Assembly (NCBI GenBank): GCA_050633665.1
Contig: JBOEGY010000007.1
Coordinates: 806,001 to 870,000 of the forward strand
Length of the DNA: 64,000 bases
Source of the DNA: JAUIAI01 sp050633665
Lineage (GTDB): Bacteria > Pseudomonadota > Gammaproteobacteria > Burkholderiales > Burkholderiaceae_E
Direction: 5' to 3'
The position numbers were made by a program, and so were the translations under genes. The notes under the pieces are model-generated. The model was not told the origin of the DNA. It worked only from the letters and a program-made list of their open reading frames with translations, and searched no databases. Within the stretch, counting starts at the first letter, position 1. Each line of letters starts with the position of its first letter. This document shows positions 25,981 to 33,345 of the stretch, piece by piece.

Positions 25981-26658
25981 ATGAGAATTCTGCTCGCCGA
26001 GGATGACGCCGTTCTGGCCGACGGATTGTCGCGTTCACTGAGAGCCGCCGGCTATGCGGTTGATTCTGTCAACTCCGGTCGCGATGCCGACCTCGCGCTG
26101 TCAACCCAGGCATTCGACCTGCTGATTCTCGACCTTGGCCTGCCCCATATGACCGGCCAGGACGTCTTGCGGCGGTTGCGGGCCCGCGATAATTCAGTCC
26201 CCGTCATGATTTTGACCGCCGCAGATTCCGTTGACCAGCGGGTTCAGGGGCTCGACCTTGGCGCGGATGATTATCTTGCCAAACCGTTCGCATTGTCCGA
26301 GCTGGAAGCCCGCGTGCGAGCGCTGGTTCGCCGCAGCATGGGTAACGGCAGCTCGCAAATCAAATGCGGCCGCCTGACCTACGATCAAGTCGGTCGCTCG
26401 GCGTTTTTGGGCGAACACCCGATTGAACTGTCAGCAAGAGAACTTGGCTTACTGGAAATACTCCTGCAACGCATGGGCCGACTGGTCAGCAAAGACCAGA
26501 TCGTGGATCATTTATGCGAATGGGGCGAAGAAATCAGCGCCAACGCGATCGAGGTTTATATGCACCGTTTGCGCAAAAAGCTCGACGGCGGCGAAGTCCG
26601 TATCGCGACGGTTCGCGGGCTTGGCTATTGCCTCGAAAAACCCGCTGAATTAGCCTGA
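25981..26658 (+). CDS. OmpR-family response regulator (TctD/QseB-like)
   Basis: 225 residues from ATG at 25981. Receiver domain: acidic pocket EDD at 7-9, phospho-acceptor D51 in LLILDLGLP, T79 in MILTAAD, and K101 in LAKPF. The winged-helix DNA-binding domain follows, with ELSARELGLLEILLQ, the recognition-helix region NAIEVYMHRLRKKL, and VRGLGYCL. A longer frame starts at 25876 but adds non-homologous sequence. The cognate kinase gene begins 18 bases downstream. Residue patterns resemble regulators that respond to tricarboxylates or quorum/metal cues; the signal is unknown. Confidence 0.9.
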   Translation: MRILLAEDDAVLADGLSRSLRAAGYAVDSVNSGRDADLALSTQAFDLLILDLGLPHMTGQDVLRRLRARDNSVPVMILTAADSVDQRVQGLDLGADDYLAKPFALSELEARVRALVRRSMGNGSSQIKCGRLTYDQVGRSAFLGEHPIELSARELGLLEILLQRMGRLVSKDQIVDHLCEWGEEISANAIEVYMHRLRKKLDGGEVRIATVRGLGYCLEKPAELA

Positions 26659-26676
26659 AACAAGCGCTGTTCCTGA

Positions 26677-28275
26677 ATGAATGCGCCTGAGCAGATAAGC
26701 CCCCCGCACGAAGTCCAGAGCTTTGCGGCAATGCTCGGCGACCTGATTGCCACCCATGAATCTGCCCAAGGCTCCGACCAGGAGCGTCAGCCAGCTTTTA
26801 CCCCCTGGAAAGCGCCGGTCAAGTCGCCTCGAATCAACGAGCCCGGCCCGCGCTCCTTGTTTGGTGAAATTCTGGATTTCATGCTGGCGCCGCTGCTTTT
26901 GCTATGGCCGCTGACCATTGTCATTACGCTGATCTTTTCACGCTCGCTGGCCGATGCACCCTATGATGCCTCACTGAGTGACCGCACCCAGTCATTGAGC
27001 CAGCAAGTGCAGTTTGAACTGACCAACACTGGCGCAACCGCCTCGGTTGCAGACGGCACCAAGGAGTTGTTCTCGCGCGAAGCCGGTGCATTGTTCTATC
27101 AAGTGGTCGCCCCCAATGACCTGACTATCTTCGGCGACCCGACGCTGCCCCGGCCGTCGCTGTATGACTACCCCGAACTGGGCCAGGTCAATTTCAGAAA
27201 CGTCACCCATCGCGAACGCGATCTGCGGGTTGCCTACACGTATGTTCCGGTACGCGGGGCGGAAGACCTGACACGGCCCGTACTGGTTCAGGTTGCCGAA
27301 CCGTTTGAGCAGCGCCGCGACCTGGCCAACCGAATGATCAAAGGCGTGATCTTCCCCCAGTTCATCATTGTGCCGCTGGCGGCGGCGCTGGTCTGGTTCG
27401 GGCTGTCACGCGGCCTGAAGCCCCTGCGCGGACTTCGCGACCGGATCCGCGACCGCCGCCCTGATGACTTGTCGCCGATTGACCCGACCAGCGCGCCGCA
27501 GGAAATCGTGCCGCTGGTGGAGTCTTTCAACGAATTGCTGACCCAGCTTGAAACCACGCTGGCCACCCAGAGACGCTTTATCGCTGACGCCGCCCATCAA
27601 ATGAAAACCCCGCTGGCGGGCATCCGGATGCAGGCAGAACTCGCGCTGCGCGAACCTGAACCCGCCGAGCGTGAACGCAGCCTGACCCAGCTGGCCCGCA
27701 GCTCCGAACGCGCGTCGCACCTGATCAACCAGCTTCTGGCCCTGGCCCGCGCCGAAAGCCTGGGCGAAAAAACCGCTTTCGACCGTCTCGAGCTGAACCC
27801 CTTGCTCCGGGAAGCCATCACTGAACTGGCACCGCTTGCGCTTGCCGCAGGCCTGGACCTCGGATTTGAAGACACCGACTCGCCAGTGGCGGTCGTCGGC
27901 AACCCCGTGCTGCTGGGCGAACTGATTCAAAATCTGGTCGGCAACGCCATTCACTACACACCAAGCGGCGGGGTGGTGAACATCCGTGTGCTAACCGGCA
28001 TGGGCGTGGTGACGATAGAAATTGAAGATAACGGCCCCGGCATTCCGGCGGCTGAGCGTGAATCGGTATTTGAACGGTTTTACCGGGTACGGGACCGGGT
28101 CCCGGCAAATGAGGGCGAAGAACGCGGCAGCGGGCTCGGACTGGCCATCGTGCGCGAGATTGCCCGCTTGCACCAGGCAACCGTGCAAATCACCGAGGGA
28201 GCCCCCTGGCCAGCCGAGCGCGGCCGGGGCTATGGCGCAAACTTTGTACTGCGGTTCCCGTTGGCACCAAACTGA
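26677..28275 (+). CDS. Sensor histidine kinase (TctE-like)
   Basis: 532 residues. An unusually long ~66-residue cytoplasmic N-terminus precedes TM1 (about 68-90). A periplasmic part of about 130 residues follows (the 2CSK_N-type sensor), then TM2 (about 223-243), a short HAMP-like linker, the H-box FIADAAHQMKTPLAG with H307, the N-box NAIHYTPSGG, and G-boxes DNGPGIP and GSGLGLAI. It autophosphorylates at H307 and passes the phosphate to D51 of the regulator encoded just upstream. No tricarboxylate transporter genes adjoin it, so the physiological signal is open. Confidence 0.9.
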   Translation: MNAPEQISPPHEVQSFAAMLGDLIATHESAQGSDQERQPAFTPWKAPVKSPRINEPGPRSLFGEILDFMLAPLLLLWPLTIVITLIFSRSLADAPYDASLSDRTQSLSQQVQFELTNTGATASVADGTKELFSREAGALFYQVVAPNDLTIFGDPTLPRPSLYDYPELGQVNFRNVTHRERDLRVAYTYVPVRGAEDLTRPVLVQVAEPFEQRRDLANRMIKGVIFPQFIIVPLAAALVWFGLSRGLKPLRGLRDRIRDRRPDDLSPIDPTSAPQEIVPLVESFNELLTQLETTLATQRRFIADAAHQMKTPLAGIRMQAELALREPEPAERERSLTQLARSSERASHLINQLLALARAESLGEKTAFDRLELNPLLREAITELAPLALAAGLDLGFEDTDSPVAVVGNPVLLGELIQNLVGNAIHYTPSGGVVNIRVLTGMGVVTIEIEDNGPGIPAAERESVFERFYRVRDRVPANEGEERGSGLGLAIVREIARLHQATVQITEGAPWPAERGRGYGANFVLRFPLAPN

Positions 28276-28353
28276 CGGTTTCGGTGGAACCGACCGGGCC
28301 GGGGCACCTCAAATTGACACCAGCGAGCGGCCTCGCTAACATCACGCCCCTGT

Positions 28354-28430
<77 letters not shown>

Positions 28431-28461
28431 CTCCTTCTTTCTGGTTTCGTTCTGAAATCAC

Positions 28462-28492
28462 CGCTCTGGCGCTGCTTGAAGCCACCAGAGCG
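28462..28492. terminator. Inverted repeat between convergent tRNA and lipoprotein gene
   Basis: CGCTCTGG and CCAGAGCG form a perfect eight-base-pair stem around a 15-base loop, between the tRNA gene (plus strand) and the 3' end of the dimethylformamidase-like gene (minus strand). The position suits a two-way transcription stop. Neither side carries a good run of T's, so the terminator call is tentative. Confidence 0.4.
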
Positions 28493-28519
28493 TCGCCGGC
28501 AAATGCTGGCAAACTTCCC

Positions 28520-30196
28520 TTAATTCGCCTGCAGGTAGTCGAGCACGTTCTTGAAAATCTTGCATTCAATTTTCTGGGTGGCCCCCTGCCCCGTGCAACT
28601 GGGTAGCGGCTGGTAAAAATCAGTCGTTCCGCCATTAAAGACGATGCCGCCGCCTGGCCGGGTAAAAGCTGTCATGGCGGCGTTCGGCCCGCCGGTTCCG
28701 GTCAGAGTCAGATAGGGATTGGGGCCCTCCTCCGAGGGTGAATCCCAGCCAGACAAATCTGCCAGCGCCAGAATTTCAGTATTGGTTGGCGCCCCGTCGC
28801 TGCCGGTAGGCTGCGGCAGGCCGCCGACAAACGTCAAATCGATGCCGTCGCTCTCATAGCGATGAATCCGCTCTGAGGCGCCGAATTGCCCGCCCTGACT
28901 CAGGCCCGTGTTGGCAAATGCCCAGTGATTCGGCCGGTAGACCGTATAAGGCCGGTTGGTCAGTTGCGGCTGGGTATTCTGGTCAACATAGCCGCCCTTA
29001 AAGAAGGTGGCGCCAATCGTGCGCGCTTCCGGATCAAACTCAAGCCAGTTCGCGGTTGAGGTACCGCTTTCGCGGTTGCCAATAAGCTTACCGAGCGAAC
29101 GGCCATAAACATCGGTCACCGGTTCCGTACGCCACCACATCGAATTACCCGAGAAAATGACCGCATGGCGACCGCTGTCGATATGGGCATCCAGTTGCTG
29201 GCGCATCGGGGTAGACCAGTATTCGTCATGGCCTACTGTCAGAAAGACCTTGTAGGGGGCCAGCACATCAGAGTCGGCATGCATGTCAGTGCCACTGATG
29301 TACTCCATCGTGATGCCTTGCGATTCAGCCCAGCGAATCATCGGAATCACACCAAGAATATGATTTTCAGTCGCAGCGTCCAGGCTAGGCCGCAGGCGCG
29401 AAACTTCCTCGGCTTTATCGCCCCCGGTCGAATTAAACGTGTAAGCGCTCTTGCCGCCCCAGCCGTTGTACATCTGCGAGGTGTCAAACGGCACTTGCAT
29501 GACCAGATTGCTGACTGAGCCCGGTACCGGATGCTTCACCACAAACGCCACCCAGGAAGACCCACCAGAAGGTGAGTCAAAGCGGGCCCGGTAGAAACCG
29601 GAGGTCCAGTTGGCCGGGATTTGCAGGGTCAGGCCGGTTGGCCAGTTACAGCAGTTAACCCAGGCGTCGTTCGGCACAACTTGTTTGCTCATCGAAGCCG
29701 TGCCGGTATAGACGGTCTGATCGGAACTGCCGATTCGGGTGATCGTGACGGTGGCATTTCGGCTGGCACCCGCACTGCCGGCATGGTCAGACAAGTGAAA
29801 TGTGATGTTCTGGCCCACGTAGACCGAATCACAGTTCGAATAGGCGTCGATAGTCGTCCCAATCTGGGACGGCGCCTCCGAACCACCCGGTAAGACCGAA
29901 CTGGTTGCCGGTGCAGCGCAATCGGCCGGGAAACTGACCGGCGCTGGGCCTGGGCCAGGAGTGGGGGTAGGTGCAGGACTAGGACCAGCCGGCGGAGGCG
30001 CTGTCGAGTCGCCGCCACCGCCACCGCAGGAGGCGACCGCCATGGACATTGCCAGCACCGCCAGCGTGTTTCGGATCGCGCCGACCGGTCGGATCAAGGC
30101 GCCATCCGATGCCGGGCAAATAGAGGGTGAGACAACGGCAGATTGGCTGCTGCCCGGCGCTGTCTGGCCGTGGTCTTCAATAACAACACTACTCAC
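28520..30196 (-). CDS. Secreted lipoprotein with N,N-dimethylformamidase beta-subunit-like domain
   Basis: 558 residues from GTG at 30194-30196, with GAGAGG seven bases upstream. A 36-residue leader precedes the hydrophobic NTLAVLAMSMAVASC, whose cysteine is followed by GGGGG, suggesting a lipoprotein anchor. A proline-rich linker (about 65-90) follows. The main body carries the dimethylformamidase C-terminal-like pattern: PFDTSQMYNGWGGKSAYTFN, KVFLTVGHDEYWS, SGNSMWWRTEP and GGIVFNGGTTDFYQPL. The true enzyme cleaves formamides; this secreted relative may act on another amide or bind carbohydrate. It lies convergent to the tRNA and divergent from miaB. Confidence 0.78.
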   Translation of the reverse strand: MSSVVIEDHGQTAPGSSQSAVVSPSICPASDGALIRPVGAIRNTLAVLAMSMAVASCGGGGGDSTAPPPAGPSPAPTPTPGPGPAPVSFPADCAAPATSSVLPGGSEAPSQIGTTIDAYSNCDSVYVGQNITFHLSDHAGSAGASRNATVTITRIGSSDQTVYTGTASMSKQVVPNDAWVNCCNWPTGLTLQIPANWTSGFYRARFDSPSGGSSWVAFVVKHPVPGSVSNLVMQVPFDTSQMYNGWGGKSAYTFNSTGGDKAEEVSRLRPSLDAATENHILGVIPMIRWAESQGITMEYISGTDMHADSDVLAPYKVFLTVGHDEYWSTPMRQQLDAHIDSGRHAVIFSGNSMWWRTEPVTDVYGRSLGKLIGNRESGTSTANWLEFDPEARTIGATFFKGGYVDQNTQPQLTNRPYTVYRPNHWAFANTGLSQGGQFGASERIHRYESDGIDLTFVGGLPQPTGSDGAPTNTEILALADLSGWDSPSEEGPNPYLTLTGTGGPNAAMTAFTRPGGGIVFNGGTTDFYQPLPSCTGQGATQKIECKIFKNVLDYLQAN

Positions 30197-30288
30197 TCAA
30201 TAACCTCTCAAATCGGCGGCAGGGAATTTCTCTACTTAGGATTCTAGTCATCCCTGTGATTTTTCCGGCGTGAAGCGGCGCACGTTTG

Positions 30289-30302
30289 ACGCTATTTAGC
30301 GT
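30289..30302. promoter_or_regulatory. Palindrome in the divergent miaB/lipoprotein gap
   Basis: ACGCTA-TT-TAGCGT is a perfect inverted repeat in the 282-base gap between the divergent lipoprotein gene and miaB; GTTTAAAC, also a palindrome, directly follows. It could be an operator for one or both genes, or a small hairpin. A TTGACC at about 30314 is a possible -35 element for miaB, but I see no good -10 element at the proper distance. No other structure is evident in this gap. Confidence 0.3.
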
Positions 30303-30478
30303 TTAAACCACTCCTTGACCCCCGATCGGCGCAATTTTGTCACGGAAGCCAGGGACCCGAATCAGCGCTTTAGAGTGAATTCGATCACGCAGTTGCGGTA
30401 TCCTCGCGCCATGTCAACCATAATGTCTTCTTTTAGTGCAACGCCGGTGTCCGGCATTCTGCCAAGCCGGGGGTCCGC

Positions 30479-31837
30479 ATGACGCGCAAGGTCTACGTCA
30501 AAACGTATGGCTGTCAGATGAATGAATACGATTCTGACAAAATGATTGACGTGCTCGCTGACGGCGAGCAAATGGAAAAGACCGATACCCCCGATGATGC
30601 CGATGTGGTGTTGTTCAATACCTGTTCGGTACGCGAAAAAGCCCAGGAAAAAGTTTTCTCGGAACTGGGCCGGTTCAAAGCCCTGAAACGGGAACGACCT
30701 GAACTGATCATTGGCGTGGGTGGGTGTGTGGCCAGCCAGGAAGGCGATGCCATCGTAAAACGCGCGCCTTATGTAGACCTGGTGTTTGGTCCGCAGACCT
30801 TGCACCGCCTGCCGCAAATGATTCGGGCGCGCAAAGACTCAGGCCGCTCTCAGGTGGATATCAGTTTTCCCGAAATCGAAAAATTCGATCACCTGCCACC
30901 GGCCCGGGTCGAAGGCGCGTCCGCGTTCGTCTCGATCATGGAAGGTTGCAGCAAATACTGCAGCTTTTGCGTCGTGCCCTATACCCGCGGTGAGGAAGTC
31001 TCACGCCCGATGGCTGACGTCCTGACCGAAATCGCTGAACTCACCGAGCAGGGCGTTCGGGAGATCACGCTGCTCGGCCAGAACGTCAATGCTTATCTGG
31101 CTCCGCTCGAAAAACCCGATCCTGACCAACGCAGCGATGAACCCGCAGAAGAAGCGGACTTTGCCACCTTGCTGGATTTTGTCGCCGAAATGCCTGGCGT
31201 CGAACGAATTCGGTATACGACCTCGCATCCGCGCGAATTCAGCCAGCGGCTGATTGATGCACACGCGCGCATCAGCAAACTGGCTAATCATGTGCACCTG
31301 CCGGTGCAGTCCGGCTCGGATCGGATCCTGTCAGCCATGAAGCGCGGTTATACCGCGCTGGAGTTCAAATCAATTGTCAACCGGCTGCGTCGCAACGACC
31401 CGGACCTGAGCATCGGCTCCGACTTTATTGTCGGATTTCCCGGTGAAACCGACAAAGACTTCGAACAAACCATGGCACTGGTCGATGCGGTCGTGTTCGA
31501 CCATTCGTTCAGCTTCATCTACAGCCCGCGACCCGGCACGCCCGCCGCGGCCCTGCCCGATGACACGCCTCACGCGGTAAAACTCGCCCGCCTGCAACGC
31601 CTGCAGAAACAAATCGGCGAAAACGCCATCCGGATCAGTGAGCGCATGGTTGGCACCACGCAGCGCATTCTGGTTGAAGGGCCGTCCAAGAAAGATCCGC
31701 TTGAATTGTCCGGGCGGACTGGCAACAACCGGGTGGTCAATTTTGCGGGCGACTCTCGCCTGACCGGCTCGCTGATCGAAGTCGAAATCACAGCAGCCCT
31801 GCCCCATTCGCTCCGGGCCCGGGTGATAAGCCACTGA
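30479..31837 (+). CDS. miaB: tRNA-2-methylthio-N6-dimethylallyladenosine synthase
   Basis: 452 residues, normal for MiaB. Two [4Fe-4S] clusters are indicated: C12, C49 and C83 (YGCQMN, FNTCSVRE, GVGGCVA) for the auxiliary cluster, and the radical-SAM CxxxCxxC at C157, C161 and C164 (GCSKYCSFC). The C-terminal TRAM domain ends in LRARVISH. It adds a methylthio group at A37 of tRNAs that read codons starting with U. In related bacteria miaB directly precedes phoH and ybeY; here two accessory genes intervene. The stop at 31837 overlaps the next gene's ATG. Confidence 0.96.
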   Translation: MTRKVYVKTYGCQMNEYDSDKMIDVLADGEQMEKTDTPDDADVVLFNTCSVREKAQEKVFSELGRFKALKRERPELIIGVGGCVASQEGDAIVKRAPYVDLVFGPQTLHRLPQMIRARKDSGRSQVDISFPEIEKFDHLPPARVEGASAFVSIMEGCSKYCSFCVVPYTRGEEVSRPMADVLTEIAELTEQGVREITLLGQNVNAYLAPLEKPDPDQRSDEPAEEADFATLLDFVAEMPGVERIRYTTSHPREFSQRLIDAHARISKLANHVHLPVQSGSDRILSAMKRGYTALEFKSIVNRLRRNDPDLSIGSDFIVGFPGETDKDFEQTMALVDAVVFDHSFSFIYSPRPGTPAAALPDDTPHAVKLARLQRLQKQIGENAIRISERMVGTTQRILVEGPSKKDPLELSGRTGNNRVVNFAGDSRLTGSLIEVEITAALPHSLRARVISH

Positions 31838-33330
31838 TGATGTCAATGCGAACAGCCCTGCCTGCCTACACCCGGCCCTGCGTCTGGCGGTCGGTGTTTG
31901 CAGTAGCGCTTTGTTTGCTGACCGGCACCAGCCTGCCGGCTTATGCTGCCGACGAGCGGACCGCTCCGGCGCTCGGGGGGCAAATTGACCGCGCCCTGGA
32001 GATGCCGGCCGGAGCCGGATCACGCCCGTTTCTGATTGCCACCAATGAAGACCTGCCCGACATCAAGTCCTTCAGTCCACTGGCAAAACTACTAAGCGAT
32101 GCCAACCGGCTGGTTCGGTCGCGCCAGTTCCGACCCGCCTACCGCTTGTTATCGCCGAAGACCGACCTATACGCCGGCGATGTCGAATTTGATTACCTGC
32201 TTGGAATTGCAGCGCTTGAATCCGGCCGACCCGGCGAATCCGTGCTGGCTCTCGAACGAGTGCTGATCAACCAGCCTAACCGCCTGCGCGCCCGCGCGGA
32301 ACTGGCCCGAGCCTATCTCGCGCTCAACGAACGTGAAAACGCCCGCCGCGAATTTGAATCGGTCGCCGCGCAGCAGATTCCAGCCGAAGCGAAAGTCGTT
32401 ATCAGCCGATACCTTGACGCGCTGACCCGCGTCAAGAATCAACCTGACCCGGTGTTGACAGTCACCGCCACGCTTACTATTGGCCATGACACCAATGTCA
32501 ACGTCGGCAGCTCGGCCGACACCTGGCTTCTGGCCGACGGGACCGCTGTTACCCCATTACCGCCCAGTCAGCCGCGAAAAAGTTCATATATCGGCGCCGG
32601 AGCAGGCTTAAAGACCACGATTCCGATCAACGGCCGAGTGCAATGGATCACTGGTATCAGCGGCATGCTCCGCAACCACCCCTCTGCCCATACACTTGAT
32701 CAGGAACAGGTCGACGTCTCGACCGGGTTCGTTTATCGGAATAAATGCCATCAACTCAAAATGCTTGGCCAAGCCCAATACCTGTCTGTTGACAGTAACC
32801 CTTTCCGCTTTGCGGCAGGGGTGGTTGGCCAGTGGCAGTGCGATATCAACGCCCGCCGCCAGTTCGGCGGGTTCGCACAGCGCTTTGAGCTGGGGTTTCC
32901 TGATCAACACCAACTGGATGCGGCGCGTCAGTCATTTGGCGTGTCATTTGCCCAGCTGGTGCCGGCGATCAACAACGGGGTTTTGCTCAGTACCTTGCAA
33001 TCCGGACGTGAATATTCCAAGACGGGCCTTTCGAATCTCAGTTATGACTTCACGGGTGTCCGCGTCATGTTGATTGCGCCAATTACGGCTCAGTTACGCG
33101 GGTCGTTTGGAATTACGTATGAGCATCGCCGCTTTGATGATGCCGAAGTTTTGTTCGGCGTCACGCGCAATGATCACCAAACCGAAGTCAGGCTGGGCCT
33201 GCAACGCGAGATCGCAGACCACTGGACGCTTGAGCCACAGCTCGTGCTGACCAGAAACCGATCGACGCTTGCGCCAAGCGACTTCAGCCGTACCCAGGCT
33301 CAATTGGTCGCGAGATACCGGCTCAACTAG
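31837..33330 (+). CDS. Slam-like TPR/outer-membrane barrel protein
   Basis: 497 residues. The signal peptide ends PAYA|ADE (about residue 37). A tetratricopeptide-like region follows (about 85-200: FDYLLGIAALESGRPGESV, LARAYLALNERENARREF), then a beta-rich region from about 205 to the end with alternating hydrophobic residues. The final strand VARYRLN is short and outer-membrane-protein-like. An N-terminal TPR plus a barrel of this size fits the Slam (surface lipoprotein assembly modifier, formerly DUF560) architecture, in which the barrel moves cargo across the outer membrane. Start overlaps miaB by one base. The neighbouring FecR-domain protein is its probable cargo. Family call by eye only. 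Confidence 0.72.
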   Translation: MMSMRTALPAYTRPCVWRSVFAVALCLLTGTSLPAYAADERTAPALGGQIDRALEMPAGAGSRPFLIATNEDLPDIKSFSPLAKLLSDANRLVRSRQFRPAYRLLSPKTDLYAGDVEFDYLLGIAALESGRPGESVLALERVLINQPNRLRARAELARAYLALNERENARREFESVAAQQIPAEAKVVISRYLDALTRVKNQPDPVLTVTATLTIGHDTNVNVGSSADTWLLADGTAVTPLPPSQPRKSSYIGAGAGLKTTIPINGRVQWITGISGMLRNHPSAHTLDQEQVDVSTGFVYRNKCHQLKMLGQAQYLSVDSNPFRFAAGVVGQWQCDINARRQFGGFAQRFELGFPDQHQLDAARQSFGVSFAQLVPAINNGVLLSTLQSGREYSKTGLSNLSYDFTGVRVMLIAPITAQLRGSFGITYEHRRFDDAEVLFGVTRNDHQTEVRLGLQREIADHWTLEPQLVLTRNRSTLAPSDFSRTQAQLVARYRLN

Positions 33331-33345
33331 AGCTCCGGGGGCCAA

